Assembly: GCF_900088535.1 (NCBI RefSeq)
Contig: NZ_LT578417.1
Location: 744,001-808,000 of the forward strand
Length of the DNA: 64,000 bases
Direction of reading: 5' to 3'
Origin: Cyanobium sp. NIES-981
GTDB taxonomy: Bacteria > Cyanobacteriota > Cyanobacteriia > PCC-6307 > Cyanobiaceae
A program made the translations under genes and the position numbers. A model generated the notes under the pieces. The model had not been told where the DNA came from. It did not search any database and saw only the letters and a list, made by a program, of their open reading frames with translations. Of the stretch, positions 27,918 through 37,478 are shown piece after piece (positions within the stretch are counted from its first letter, which is position 1; every line of letters begins with the position of its first letter).

Positions 27918-29783
27918 GTGGCGCCCCCCCTGCCCCTCTCGGTTCAGCTGGCCTGGCTGATCCCCCTCTACGGCTTCAGCGGCATGGTGCTCTCCCTGCC
28001 CTGGGCCTGCGGCTGGATCCGGCGCAACGGCCCCAGGCCGGCGGCTTACCTCAATGTGCTCGTGACGCTGCTGGCCGTGGTGCACGGTTTCGTGGTGGCC
28101 CGGGAGGTGCTGCTGCACGGTCCGGCCCACCTGGCCATTCCCTGGTTCACCGCCGCCGATCTGCAGCTCAGCATCGGACTGGATCTCTCGCTCACCAACC
28201 TGGCGGCCCTGGAGCTGGTCACCCTGATGAGCCTGCTGGCCCAGGTGTTCGCCCTCGGCTACCTCGACAAGGAGTGGTCGCTGGCCCGCTTCTACGCCCT
28301 GGTGGGCTTCTTCGAGGGGGCACTCTCCGGCGTGGTGCTGAGCAGCAACCTCTTCCTGAGCTACTTCCTGCTGGAGATGCTCACCCTCTCCACCTACCTG
28401 CTGGTGGGCTTCTGGTACGCCCAGCCCCTGGTGGTCACCGCCGCCCGCGACGCCTTCCTCACCAAGCGGGTGGGCGACGTGCTGCTGCTGATGGGGGTGG
28501 TGGCCCTCTCGGCCTGGGCGGGCTCGATGGAATTCACCGATCTCTACAGCTGGGCCGCCGAAGCCCGCAGCTCCGGCAGCCTCACGCCGCTGGCCGGCAC
28601 GCTCCTGGGCCTGGGCCTGATCGCCGGGCCGATGGGCAAGTGTGCCCAGTTCCCCATGCACCTCTGGCTCGATGAGGCGATGGAGGGCCCGAACCCGGCC
28701 TCGATCCTGCGCAACTCCGCCGTGGTGACCGCCGGCGCTCTGGTGCTGCTCAAGCTGATGCCGCTGCTGACGCTGTCGCCGGTGGCCACCGATGGGCTGC
28801 TGGCCGTGGGCACGATCAGCGCCCTGGGCGGCGCCCTGGTGGCCCTGGCCCAGGTGGATCTCAAGCGGGCCTTCTCCTACGGCACCACCTCCTATCTGGG
28901 GCTGGTGTTCATCACCATCGCCCTGCAGCTGCCCGGCATCGCCCTGCTGCTGCTGTTCGCCCACGGCCTGGCCAAGGCCCTGCTGTTCATGAGCGTGGGC
29001 AGCGTGATCGCCACCACCAACTGCCAGGACCTCACCGAACTGGGCGGCATCGGCACGCGCATGCCGGCGACCGGCAGCGCCTACCTGGTGGCCGCGGCCG
29101 GACTGGTGGGTCTGCTGCCGCTGGGCTGCTTCTGGTGCTATGGGCTGGGGGTGGAGGCGATGCTGGCGGCCTCGCCCCTGTTCGCCGCCGTGCTGCTGCT
29201 CACCAACCTGCTCACGGCCCTGAATCTCACCCGCGTCTACCGCAGCGTGTTCCTGGGCCATCCCTTGCCCAAGACCCGCCGCACCCCCGAGGTGAACTGG
29301 CTGATGACCCTGCCGATGGTGAGTCTCACCGTGCTCGTGCTGCTCACCCCCCTGCTGATCGCCCGGCTGGATCCGGTGCCGGGGATCGCCTCGTTCTCCT
29401 GGACCGTGGCTGCGGCGGTGGCCGGCAGCGGCCTGATGGGGGTGGCGATCGGCGCCGCCATCCCCCTCGATCAGTTCCGGTCCCGGACCAGCCAGCAGCC
29501 CCTGCGGGGGCTCCAGGACCTGCTGGCCTTCGACTTCTACACCGAGCGGGTGTACCGCAGCACCGTGGTGGCCCTGGTGGCCCTGCTGGCCCGGCTCACC
29601 GACTGGCTCGACCGCCGCGTGGTGAACGGCCTGGTCAATGGCCTGGGCCGGCTGTCGCTGCAGAGCGCGGAGGGCCTGAAGCTCGGGGTGAGCGGCCAGC
29701 TGCAGTCGTATGTGCTCACGGTGGTGGTGGCCATCGTGCTGTTGTTCTCCGCCCTCAGCTGGCTGGCGCGGGGGGTGGCATGA
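27918..29783 (+). CDS. ndhF4: NDH-1 CO2-uptake complex subunit NdhF4-like
   Basis: The 621-residue protein is a NuoL/NdhF-type antiporter-like subunit with many membrane helices. Markers include FYALVGFFEGALSGVVLSSN, MGKCAQFPMHLWLDEAMEGPNPAS and LFAHGLAKALLFMSVGSV. Its neighbours ndhD4 and chpX show that it belongs to the constitutive CO2-hydrating NDH-1 complex (NDH-1MS') rather than respiratory NDH-1. The complex traps CO2 as bicarbonate at the thylakoid membrane. It has a GTG start, and its end overlaps ndhD4 by 4 bp (ATGA). Confidence 0.92.
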   Translation: MAPPLPLSVQLAWLIPLYGFSGMVLSLPWACGWIRRNGPRPAAYLNVLVTLLAVVHGFVVAREVLLHGPAHLAIPWFTAADLQLSIGLDLSLTNLAALELVTLMSLLAQVFALGYLDKEWSLARFYALVGFFEGALSGVVLSSNLFLSYFLLEMLTLSTYLLVGFWYAQPLVVTAARDAFLTKRVGDVLLLMGVVALSAWAGSMEFTDLYSWAAEARSSGSLTPLAGTLLGLGLIAGPMGKCAQFPMHLWLDEAMEGPNPASILRNSAVVTAGALVLLKLMPLLTLSPVATDGLLAVGTISALGGALVALAQVDLKRAFSYGTTSYLGLVFITIALQLPGIALLLLFAHGLAKALLFMSVGSVIATTNCQDLTELGGIGTRMPATGSAYLVAAAGLVGLLPLGCFWCYGLGVEAMLAASPLFAAVLLLTNLLTALNLTRVYRSVFLGHPLPKTRRTPEVNWLMTLPMVSLTVLVLLTPLLIARLDPVPGIASFSWTVAAAVAGSGLMGVAIGAAIPLDQFRSRTSQQPLRGLQDLLAFDFYTERVYRSTVVALVALLARLTDWLDRRVVNGLVNGLGRLSLQSAEGLKLGVSGQLQSYVLTVVVAIVLLFSALSWLARGVA

Positions 29784-31291
29784 CCGATCTGCCCCTGCTG
29801 TCGCTGCTGCTGCTGATCCCCTTCGGTGGCAGCGTCGCCCTGCTCGCCTGGCCGGGCCAGCCCAGTGCGGCCCGGCTGCGCACCGCCTGCATCGCCCTGC
29901 TCGGCCTGCAACTGCTCACCAGCCTTGCCGTGCTGGTGCCCTTCGATCCCAGCGAAGCGGGTCTGCAGCTGCAGGAAGTGCACCGCTGGCTGCCGGGCCT
30001 GGGCCTGGAGTACAGGCTGGGCGTGGATGGCCTGTCGCTGCCGCTGGTGCTGATCAACGGGGCCCTCACCCTGGTGTCGGCGGTGTGCACCCGTGAATTC
30101 AGCCGCAGGCCCAGGCTCTACTTCGCCCTGCTGCTGCTGATCAGCGGGGCCGTGAACGGAGCCTTCCTGGCCGACAACCTGCTGCTGTTCTTCCTCTTCT
30201 ACGAGCTGGAGCTGATTCCGCTCTGGCTGCTGATCTCGATCTGGGGCGGGGCGGGCCGCGCCTACGCCGCCACCAAGTTCCTGATCTTCACGGCCATTTC
30301 TGGCATGTTGATCCTCGGCGCCTTCCTGGGCCTGGCCCTGTTCACCGGCAGCGTGGACTTCAGCCTCACCCCGGTGGACAGCGAACGGCTGGGGATGGGT
30401 GCCCAGCTGGTGCTGCTGGCGGCGCTGCTGGTGGGCTTCGGCATCAAGATGCCGCTGGTGCCCTTCCACACCTGGCTGCCGGATGCCCACACCCAGTCCT
30501 CCACGCCGGTGTCGGTGCTGCTGGCCGGGGTGCTGCTCAAGCTGGGCACCTACGGCCTGCTCCGCTTCGGCATGGGGCTGTTCCCCGAAGCCTGGGCGCA
30601 GCTTGCCCCAGCTCTGGCCGTGTGGGCCGCGGTGTCGGTGGTGTTCGGCTCCCTGGCGGCCATCGCCCAGCAGGACATGAAACGGATGGTGGCCTACAGC
30701 TCGGTGGGCCACATGGGCTACATCCTGCTGGCCGCGGCGGCGGCCACGCCGGTGAGCCTGCTGGGCACGGAGTTCCAGATGGTGAGCCATGGCCTGATCT
30801 CCGCCCTGCTCTTCCTGCTGGTGGGGATCGTGTACCGCAAGACCGGCACCCGCGATCTCACGGTGCTGCGCGGCCTGCTCAATCCCGAACGGGGTCTGCC
30901 CCTCACGGGCTCGCTGATGATCGTGGGGGTGATGGCCAGCGCCGGGATGCCCGGCATGGCGGGCTTCATCTCCGAGTTTCTGGTGTTCCGGGGCAGCATC
31001 ACGGCCTACCCGATCGCCACCCTGGTGTGCCTGGTGGGCTCGGGTCTCACGGCGGTGTATTTCCTGTTGCTGGTGAACCGGGCCTTCTTCGGCCGGCTGG
31101 CGATCACCCCGCCTGCCGATCCGGTGCAGGACGCGCGGCTGGACATCCAGCTCGCCGCGGTGAACCCCCGCGAAACCGTGCCGGCCATCGCCCTCGGGAT
31201 CGCCGTGGTGGCCCTGGGGCTGGTGCCCAGCACCCTCGGCCAGCTCAGTGAAGCCGCCACCACGGCCATGGCCCAGGCGAGGATCGGCTGA
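29780..31291 (+). CDS. ndhD4: NDH-1 CO2-uptake complex subunit NdhD4-like
   Basis: The 503-residue NuoM/NdhD-type protein has about 14 hydrophobic helices. Markers are LLLFFLFYELELIPLWLLIS (with the functional Glu), FGIKMPLVPFHTWLPDAHTQ and AYSSVGHMGYILLAA. It pairs with NdhF4 and ChpX in the CO2-uptake version of NDH-1. Start and stop overlap both neighbours (ATGA at the start, TGATG at the end), so the three genes are translated as a block. Confidence 0.92.
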   Translation: MTDLPLLSLLLLIPFGGSVALLAWPGQPSAARLRTACIALLGLQLLTSLAVLVPFDPSEAGLQLQEVHRWLPGLGLEYRLGVDGLSLPLVLINGALTLVSAVCTREFSRRPRLYFALLLLISGAVNGAFLADNLLLFFLFYELELIPLWLLISIWGGAGRAYAATKFLIFTAISGMLILGAFLGLALFTGSVDFSLTPVDSERLGMGAQLVLLAALLVGFGIKMPLVPFHTWLPDAHTQSSTPVSVLLAGVLLKLGTYGLLRFGMGLFPEAWAQLAPALAVWAAVSVVFGSLAAIAQQDMKRMVAYSSVGHMGYILLAAAAATPVSLLGTEFQMVSHGLISALLFLLVGIVYRKTGTRDLTVLRGLLNPERGLPLTGSLMIVGVMASAGMPGMAGFISEFLVFRGSITAYPIATLVCLVGSGLTAVYFLLLVNRAFFGRLAITPPADPVQDARLDIQLAAVNPRETVPAIALGIAVVALGLVPSTLGQLSEAATTAMAQARIG

Positions 31292-32499
31292 TGCCTGTGA
31301 TTCCGGCCCACCTCACCCGCAACGGCGGCATGCCGCCGGCCCGGGAGCTGGAGCGCCGCCTGCTGAGCGGCGAAACCCTGCTGGCCGAGAGCGACGACCA
31401 CCTGCTTGAGGTGGTGGGCATCCTGGAGAGCTACGGCGAGGTGCTGGATGCCTACAGCATCAACCTGATCTTCCAGGCGGAGCGGCAGTTCCTCAATCCC
31501 TTCCCGCTGTTCAAGTACCTCAACGGCGATCCCAGCCCGGCCCGGATCTGGCGCAACCTCAACCACGACCGCATCAATTTCGAGTACGCCGAGTACTGCA
31601 TGAAGACCATGCTCTGGCATGGCACCGGCGGGCTGGATGCCTATCTCGACAGCGAGGCCTTCGCCGCCAGCTGCACGGCGATCATCGCCCGCAAGCGGCG
31701 GCGGGATCCCCTGCTGGCCCTGCTGGATCCCCTGTTCCCGGCCTTCCTACCCGAGCTGATCCGCACCGCCGCCACCACCCATGCCCTGGGGCAGTTCTGG
31801 CGGGTGATGAGTGATCTGTTTCTCGATCTGGCCCGGGCCGAGCGGGACGGCTCGGTGCGCAGCATCGCCGCCGTGGTGGACTTCATCCAAGCCGGCCTGG
31901 TGGCCGCGGCCGCCGAGCCGATCACCTACGCCGTGGAGCTGGACGGGGAGCGCTTCTGGGTGCTCCCTCCCGAGGCCGGCCTCACCTTCCTGATGGATGT
32001 GGCCGTGCCCTACGTGGAGGCGGTGTTCCTGCGGGGCACCCCCTTCTTCGGCACGGTGAGCTTCAACGCCCAGGCCCAGCAGATCTCGCCGGACCAGAGC
32101 CGCTTCGCCTACGGCGCCCTGTTCGCCGATCCGCTGCCCACCATGGGCGCCGGCATCCCGCCCAGCCTGCTGATGCAGGACATGTACCGCCATCTGCCTG
32201 CGGCCCTGCACGCCTGGTACCTGCAGCGCAGCCGGGGAGAAGGGGACATCCGGGTGAAGATCTGCTGCAGCTTCCAGAAGTCGATGTTCTGCGTCACCAA
32301 CGCCGCCATCAACGGGATGATGCCCCATCCCCTGGCCAGCACCGACCCGGCGCACCAGGCCGCAAACCACGCCCATGTGCAGGCCTGGGCCGACCGGCTG
32401 GTGAGCAGCCGCACCGATTGCCTCGCCGCAGCGCCAATGCCCGGGATGCCCGCCATGACCGTGCCCGCAGCGGAGAGCAGCAGCCCAGCCCTGGCCTAG
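31291..32499 (+). CDS. chpX: CO2 hydration protein ChpX / CupB
   Basis: The 402-residue protein is the CO2-hydration subunit of NDH-1MS'. Family stretches include LLSGETLLAESDDHLLEVVG, AERQFLNPFPLFKYLNGDP and VKICCSFQKSMFCVTNAAINGM. It acts as a vectorial, carbonic-anhydrase-like protein on the NdhF4/NdhD4 module. Conserved His and Cys residues (CCSFQKSMFC) are candidates for metal contacts. Start overlaps ndhD4 by one base. The C-terminal 40 residues are low complexity. Confidence 0.93.
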   Translation: MPVIPAHLTRNGGMPPARELERRLLSGETLLAESDDHLLEVVGILESYGEVLDAYSINLIFQAERQFLNPFPLFKYLNGDPSPARIWRNLNHDRINFEYAEYCMKTMLWHGTGGLDAYLDSEAFAASCTAIIARKRRRDPLLALLDPLFPAFLPELIRTAATTHALGQFWRVMSDLFLDLARAERDGSVRSIAAVVDFIQAGLVAAAAEPITYAVELDGERFWVLPPEAGLTFLMDVAVPYVEAVFLRGTPFFGTVSFNAQAQQISPDQSRFAYGALFADPLPTMGAGIPPSLLMQDMYRHLPAALHAWYLQRSRGEGDIRVKICCSFQKSMFCVTNAAINGMMPHPLASTDPAHQAANHAHVQAWADRLVSSRTDCLAAAPMPGMPAMTVPAAESSSPALA

Positions 32500-32508
32500 G
32501 GTCTGGCT

Positions 32509-32778
32509 ATGGAGCAAACCTGGACTCCCCGCCCCAAGCCTGAACGTCCGGAACGCCTGGAGCGGCGGATCGAGTTCGCGGACTACGGCGCCACCCGGGA
32601 TTTCCTCGAGCGGCTCAACGATCTGAGTGAGCAGCAGGCGCGCTATCCGGACATCAGCTTCGGGCGCACCTACGTGAACCTCACCCTCCGCGCCGACACG
32701 GAGGGGGAACCCATCGGCGCCGCGGAGCAGGCCTTCGCCGCAGCGATCGACGCCCTGCTGGCGGATGCCCCGCTGTGA
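32509..32778 (+). CDS. Alpha-carboxysome RuBisCO assembly factor (acRAF), PCD-like
   Basis: The 89-residue protein has a pterin-4a-carbinolamine dehydratase-like fold ([37 protein letters not shown]). The dehydratase active-site histidine pair is not seen: the usual HHP position reads YPD here. This fits acRAF, a pseudo-PCD chaperone for form IA RuBisCO found in cso loci. Its stop overlaps the cbbX start (GTGA). Position beside cbbX and downstream of cbbLS supports a role in RuBisCO biogenesis. Confidence 0.85.
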   Translation: MEQTWTPRPKPERPERLERRIEFADYGATRDFLERLNDLSEQQARYPDISFGRTYVNLTLRADTEGEPIGAAEQAFAAAIDALLADAPL

Positions 32779-33689
32779 ACGATCCCGGCCCGGCGGTGGA
32801 CCTGCGGGCCGCCTACGAGGGGGCGGGAATCCAGGACGTGCTGGATGAACTGGATCGCGACCTCATCGGTCTGCGCCCGGTGAAGGCGCGCATCCGGGAG
32901 ATCGCGGCCCTGCTGGTGGTGAACCGGGCCCGGCAGGAGGTGGGACTGGAAACGGCGCCGCCGTCCCTGCACATGTCCTTCACCGGCCGCCCCGGCACGG
33001 GCAAGACCACGGTGGCGGAGCGGATGAGCAGGATCCTGCACGGGCTCGGCTATGTGCGCAAGGGTCACGTGGTGACCGCCACCCGCGACGATCTGGTGGG
33101 CCAGTACATCGGCCACACCGCTCCCAAGACCCGGGAGATGCTGAAGAAGGCGATGGGTGGTGTGCTGTTCATCGATGAGGCGTATTACCTCTACCGACCC
33201 GAGAACGAGCGGGACTACGGGGCAGAGGCGATCGAGATCCTGCTGCAGGTGATGGAGAACAACCGGGATGATCTGGTGGTGATCTTCGCGGGCTACAAAG
33301 ACCGCATGGATATTTTTTACCACTCCAACCCAGGGCTCTCCTCAAGGGTGGCTAACCACATCGACTTTCCCGATTACAGCGCACCCGAGCTGCTGGCCAT
33401 CGCCCAGTTGATCCTGGCCAATGAAAACTATCGCTTCAGTGAAGAAGCCTTGGTGGCTTTCGAGGAATACATCAAGCGGCGCATGCAGCTGCCGTTCTTC
33501 GCCAATGCCCGCTCGATTCGCAATGCCATCGACCGAGCCCGCATGCGCCAGGCCAACCGACTGTTCAGCCGCATGGGCAGTGCCCTCACCAAGCTCGACC
33601 TGATGACCCTGGAAGCGGAGGACATCACCGCCTCGCGGGTGTTCCAGGGTGAGGTGGAAGGCCTGGATCCGGCGGTGCCACTCACCTGA
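32775..33689 (+). CDS. cbbX: CbbX-type AAA+ RuBisCO activase
   Basis: The 304-residue AAA+ protein has Walker [10 protein letters not shown] near residue 73, the pore-loop region [12 protein letters not shown], Walker [13 protein letters not shown] near residue 130 and an arginine-finger region [15 protein letters not shown]. CbbX removes inhibitory sugar phosphates from RuBisCO by pulling on the large subunit. It has a GTG start overlapping the acRAF stop. It is the last gene of the fourteen-gene plus-strand cluster. Confidence 0.93.
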   Translation: MNDPGPAVDLRAAYEGAGIQDVLDELDRDLIGLRPVKARIREIAALLVVNRARQEVGLETAPPSLHMSFTGRPGTGKTTVAERMSRILHGLGYVRKGHVVTATRDDLVGQYIGHTAPKTREMLKKAMGGVLFIDEAYYLYRPENERDYGAEAIEILLQVMENNRDDLVVIFAGYKDRMDIFYHSNPGLSSRVANHIDFPDYSAPELLAIAQLILANENYRFSEEALVAFEEYIKRRMQLPFFANARSIRNAIDRARMRQANRLFSRMGSALTKLDLMTLEAEDITASRVFQGEVEGLDPAVPLT

Positions 33690-33727
33690 GTGCTCCCCAG
33701 CTCCGAGGGCGCAGTGGGGTTGGCGGC

Positions 33728-33991
33728 TCAGTTGGGGAAGAGCTCGAGGCGCGGCGATGCCGGCGGCCGGCCCGTGCCCCCCTCCAGCCTGGTGTCGCAG
33801 GTGATGCTGCCGTCGCTGGCGACGGCACAGTTGTCGGGCACCACGGTGGAGCCTGCCGCGGGCGGAGCGCCGCGCCGCTGCCAGGTCTGGGTCTGGGCCT
33901 GGAGCGGGGCGGCGGCCAGGCTGCAGGCGGCGGCCACAACAGGGGCCAGCAACAGCACCGGGACGAGAACGGAGGCAGGGAACTTCGCCAC
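33728..33991 (-). CDS. Small secreted protein of unknown function
   Basis: From GTG 33991 the frame encodes 87 residues. A signal peptide (KFPASVLVPVLLLAPVVAAA) with AQA-like cleavage site after SLAAAPLQAQ is followed by a short mature part with two cysteines in VVPDNCAVASDGSITCDTRL. Similar small proteins with this DNC...DGS.TCDT pattern are familiar from picocyanobacteria; no function is known. The frame extends to 34105 through a repeated GCGATTGCAAC region, which is not convincing as coding. Confidence 0.6.
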   Translation of the reverse strand: MAKFPASVLVPVLLLAPVVAAACSLAAAPLQAQTQTWQRRGAPPAAGSTVVPDNCAVASDGSITCDTRLEGGTGRPPASPRLELFPN

Positions 33992-34042
33992 GGGAGCACA
34001 CCCCTGGGTGAACAGTCCGAACCATACGCTGGGCCGCGGCGC

Positions 34043-34106
34043 TGAAGCAACAGCCGCGAATACAACAGCTGCGATTGCAACGACCGCGATTGCAACAGCC
34101 GTCAAT
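34043..34106 (-). repeat. Short direct repeats upstream of the small secreted protein gene
   Basis: The unit GCGATTGCAAC occurs twice (around 34071 and 34087), and related GCGAATACAAC lies just before. Together they make an imperfect tandem array of about 16-bp units in the gap between two divergent secreted-protein genes. They may be slippage products; no binding factor is recognised. Confidence 0.5.
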
Positions 34107-34188
34107 GGTTGATTCCCGCGTCATCCCACCGTGCGGATCATCCCATCGCCGTACAATCGAACCGACCCACCTGGATCACTCCACCATC

Positions 34189-34704
34189 ATGGGATTTCCC
34201 ATCCACGCCTCCATGCCTGGCTCTCGCACCTTTCGGCCACTCCTGATGGCAGCAGGCTCGGTGGTGGCCATCCTGGCGACAACGGCAGTTCCTGGCCAGG
34301 CTCAGACGGACCGTTGCACGTTTCTCCAACCGATCGGGGGTGATGGCAGCAATCCCGTGGTGTCGAAGACCGTGGGCAGAGCCAAGCTGTTCGGCAAGAC
34401 GAACTGGAACACCGATTTCATCGTGGATCGACCCTACAGGAATTACAAGTTCTTCTTCACGGCCAATTCCTCCGATGCGAAAGCGAAATATCCCGTGGAG
34501 GGCTTCATGAAGTTCACCGATGGCACCAGCCTGCAGGTGATCAACGCCACGATGAATCCTCCGATCGGCCAGGGGCAGGAGTTCGGGCCTTTCCCCGCAG
34601 TACCGGAGAAGCAGGCGAGCCAGATGAATTTCAAGGTGGGCGCCAGCAGTGATCCAGGTGCCCTCGGGTTCAGCTACCGCATCTCGGTGCAGGGCTGCAT
34701 GTGA
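34189..34704 (+). CDS. Secreted protein of unknown function, 171 aa
   Basis: From ATG 34189 the frame encodes 171 residues. The N-terminus has a signal peptide (FRPLLMAAGSVVAILATTAV) with a likely cleavage after GQAQ. The mature part is mostly beta-like and holds two cysteines (DRCTF near the start, VQGCM at the end) that could form a disulfide joining the two termini. The repeated NWNTDF and NYKFFFTANS segments are not from a family I recognise. The neighbouring minus-strand gene also encodes a small exported protein. Confidence 0.65.
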   Translation: MGFPIHASMPGSRTFRPLLMAAGSVVAILATTAVPGQAQTDRCTFLQPIGGDGSNPVVSKTVGRAKLFGKTNWNTDFIVDRPYRNYKFFFTANSSDAKAKYPVEGFMKFTDGTSLQVINATMNPPIGQGQEFGPFPAVPEKQASQMNFKVGASSDPGALGFSYRISVQGCM

Positions 34705-34746
34705 GCCTGCCGGCCTGAGCCAGCCGCACCCGGCTCGCCGGCAGCC

Positions 34747-36228
34747 TCAGCGGCGCTTGCGGGAGTCGATCTGCAGCAGGTCGCGTACCTGCTGCACCTG
34801 GCGGGCCAGGGCGGGATCGGCGCTGAGTTTCTTTTCGATCTGCTCCACGGCATACATCACCGTGGAGTGATCCTTGCCGCCGAACACCTCGCCGATGCGG
34901 GGCAGGGAGAGGTTGGTGCTGTGGCGCATCAGGTACATGCCCACCTGGCGGGCCTGGCTCACGGCCCGCTTGCGGCTGGCGCTGCGCATTTCATCGCCCC
35001 CCACCCCGAACACCTCCGACACCTTCTCCAGCACCTGTTCGGGCTTCACCTCCACATCGCGGCCGGCCGGATCGAGCATCGGCGCCACCGACTCCACCGT
35101 CATCGGCAGCCCGGTGATCGAGGCGAAGGCCACGGCCCGGGTGAGGGCCCCCTCGAGCTCGCGGATGTTGGAGGTGAAGCGGCCGGCGATGAACTGAATC
35201 AGCTCCCGCGGCAGCGCCATCTGCTCCTGTTCGGCCTTCTTGTGCAGGATGGCCATGCGGGTCTCCAGATCCGGCGCCTGGATGTCGGCGATCAGGCCCA
35301 TGGAGAAGCGGGAGATCAGCCGCTCCTGCAGGCGCGGAATCTGGCTGGGGGGACGGTCTGAGGCGATCACGATCTGCCGCCCCGCCTCGTGCAGGGCGTT
35401 GAAGGTGTGAAAGAACTCCTCCTGGGTGTACTCCTTGCCCTCGATGAACTGGATGTCGTCCACCAGGATCAGATCGGCGGCGCGGTAGCGGTCGCGGAAG
35501 GCCTGCATGCCGTCCTTGCGGATCGCCTGGATCAGGTCGTTGGTGAAGGTTTCGGTGGACACGTAGAACACCCGCGCCTCCGGGTTGATCTCCAGGCGGT
35601 AGTGGCCGATGGCCTGCATCAGGTGGGTCTTGCCCAGGCCAACCCCTCCGCAGATGAACAGGGGGTTGAACTCCCGGCCCGGAGCCTCGGCCACGGCCAG
35701 GGCGGCCGCATGGGCCATGCGGCTGTTGGGGCCCACCACGAAGCGGTTGAACACGTAGCGGGGGTTGAGCCCCGCTCCTGGCGAGCGGCGGGCGCCGCGG
35801 CCGTTGACCACTGCCCCTGGAGCGCCACCGGGCACCGGTGCCGCCACGGCCGGGCTGCCGCCGCTGGGGCCGCCGGGCTGGCGCGCCGCCGCGCCGGCGC
35901 CGTCGGGGAGCGATGGGTCAGGGGGCAGCTCGCGCGACACCGGCCGCCCCCCCACCGCCAGGCCCACGGCCGGCTCCTCCTGGGGGGCGGTGTCCACCGA
36001 CACCTGCAGGGGTCGGCCGGCGATCTCGCTGGCCACCGCCGCGATGGTGTCGATGTAGTTCTTGCGCAGCCAGCCGCAGGCGAAGCTGTTGGGGGCCTCC
36101 AGGTGCAGGGCGGAGCCCTCCAGCCCCTGACAGCGGGCCGGCCGGATCCAGGTCTCGAAGGTGGGCTTGCTGAAACGTCCCTGGAGTGCCTGCTGAACCT
36201 GGTGCCACAGCTCCTCTGCCTGCTGCAC
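34747..36228 (-). CDS. dnaA: Chromosomal replication initiator protein DnaA
   Basis: The 493-residue protein has domain I ([21 protein letters not shown]) and a proline/alanine-rich linker. The AAA+ core carries Walker [10 protein letters not shown] and Walker [13 protein letters not shown]. Domain IV has the DnaA-box-binding signature ([16 protein letters not shown]). It is divergent from htrA. No cluster of TTATCCACA boxes is visible in the 61-bp gap, in line with dnaA not marking oriC in many cyanobacteria. Confidence 0.97.
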   Translation of the reverse strand: MQQAEELWHQVQQALQGRFSKPTFETWIRPARCQGLEGSALHLEAPNSFACGWLRKNYIDTIAAVASEIAGRPLQVSVDTAPQEEPAVGLAVGGRPVSRELPPDPSLPDGAGAAARQPGGPSGGSPAVAAPVPGGAPGAVVNGRGARRSPGAGLNPRYVFNRFVVGPNSRMAHAAALAVAEAPGREFNPLFICGGVGLGKTHLMQAIGHYRLEINPEARVFYVSTETFTNDLIQAIRKDGMQAFRDRYRAADLILVDDIQFIEGKEYTQEEFFHTFNALHEAGRQIVIASDRPPSQIPRLQERLISRFSMGLIADIQAPDLETRMAILHKKAEQEQMALPRELIQFIAGRFTSNIRELEGALTRAVAFASITGLPMTVESVAPMLDPAGRDVEVKPEQVLEKVSEVFGVGGDEMRSASRKRAVSQARQVGMYLMRHSTNLSLPRIGEVFGGKDHSTVMYAVEQIEKKLSADPALARQVQQVRDLLQIDSRKRR

Positions 36229-36289
36229 CGACGGCCCCCCTCTCGCGGGTGCTGAATATACGCAGATCCCCAGGCCCGGTCGGTCTTAA

Positions 36290-37465
36290 ATGAAGCGCAT
36301 CCCCACCTGGCCCCGCCAAGCCCCCATGCCCCGAATCCGCCCCTGGTCCGGAGCTGTGCTGATCGGCCCGCTGCTGCTCACGGGCTGCACGGGCTGGATG
36401 CCACGGCTGCCTGAACTGCCCCGCCTGCCCGGCCAGCCGGAGCGGGGCAACGTGCGGATCAGTGATGCGGGGCCCACCCCGCCGCTGCAGCCCAGCAACA
36501 ACGTGATCGTGGACGCGGTGGCGAAGGTGGGCCCCGCGGTGGTGCGCATCGACACCACCAAGCGGGTGATCAACCCGCTGGGGGGCCTGTTCGGCCGCGG
36601 GCCGACGATCCAGGAGCAGCAGGGGCAGGGCTCGGGCTTCATCACCCGCTCCGACGGCGTGCTGCTCACCAACGCCCACGTGGTGGATGGCGCCAGCGAG
36701 GTGAGCGTGACCCTGCCGGATGGACGCAGCTTCACCGGCAAGGTGCTGGGCAGCGATCCCCTCACCGATGTGGCGGTGGTGAAGGTGGTGGCCACCGACC
36801 TGCCGGTGGCCCCCCTGGGCGACTCCGCCAAGCTGCGGCCCGGTGAATGGGCGATCGCGATCGGCAATCCCCTCGGCCTCGACAACACCGTGACCGCGGG
36901 GATCATCAGCGCCATCCAGCGCACCAACGCGGTGGGCGAGGGCCAGCGGGTGCCCTACATCCAGACCGACGCCGCCGTGAACCCCGGCAACAGCGGCGGC
37001 CCGCTGATCAACGACCGGGGCCAGGTGATCGGCATCAACACGGCCATCCGCCAGGCGCCGGGAGCGGGCCTGAGCTTCGCGGTGCCGATCAACGTGGCCA
37101 AGCAGATCGCCGCCCAGATCATCGAGCGGGGCTACGCCAGCCACCCCTACATCGGCGTGCGGCTGCAGGCCCTCACCCCCCAGCTGGCCCGCGAGATCAA
37201 CGCCACCACCGACCAGTGCCGGCTGCCCGAAGTGAACGGGGTGGTGGTGGTGGATGTGATGCAGGGCAGCCCCGCCGCCAAGGGAGGCCTGAAGGCCTGC
37301 GACCTGATCGAGTCGGTGGGGGGGCGCAAGGTGCGGAATCCCTCCGAGGTGCAGCTGGCGGTGGATCAGGGCCGGGTGGGCGAACCCCTCGACGTGGTGG
37401 TGCGTCGGGGCAGCGGCACGAGCTCTCTGGAGATCCGGCCGGCCGAGCTGCCGCGGCAGGATTGA
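36290..37465 (+). CDS. HtrA/DegP-type serine protease, predicted lipoprotein
   Basis: The 391-residue S1C protease has the catalytic triad in LLTNAHVVDG (His), DPLTDVAVVKV (Asp) and NPGNSGGPL (Ser), then one PDZ domain (residues about 285-385). The N-terminus carries a lipobox, LLLTGC, with the cysteine near residue 33, so it is probably anchored as a lipoprotein. Cyanobacterial HhoA/HhoB/HtrA proteases degrade damaged envelope and photosystem proteins. Two arsenosugar-type glycosyltransferase genes follow at 13 and 634 bp. Confidence 0.92.
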   Translation: MKRIPTWPRQAPMPRIRPWSGAVLIGPLLLTGCTGWMPRLPELPRLPGQPERGNVRISDAGPTPPLQPSNNVIVDAVAKVGPAVVRIDTTKRVINPLGGLFGRGPTIQEQQGQGSGFITRSDGVLLTNAHVVDGASEVSVTLPDGRSFTGKVLGSDPLTDVAVVKVVATDLPVAPLGDSAKLRPGEWAIAIGNPLGLDNTVTAGIISAIQRTNAVGEGQRVPYIQTDAAVNPGNSGGPLINDRGQVIGINTAIRQAPGAGLSFAVPINVAKQIAAQIIERGYASHPYIGVRLQALTPQLAREINATTDQCRLPEVNGVVVVDVMQGSPAAKGGLKACDLIESVGGRKVRNPSEVQLAVDQGRVGEPLDVVVRRGSGTSSLEIRPAELPRQD

Positions 37466-37478
37466 CACCTCCTGCCGG

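Noticed and set aside
36229-36289. oriC next to dnaA
   Set aside because: No DnaA-box cluster or AT-rich unwinding region is visible in the 61-bp gap or nearby; dnaA location alone is not evidence in cyanobacteria.
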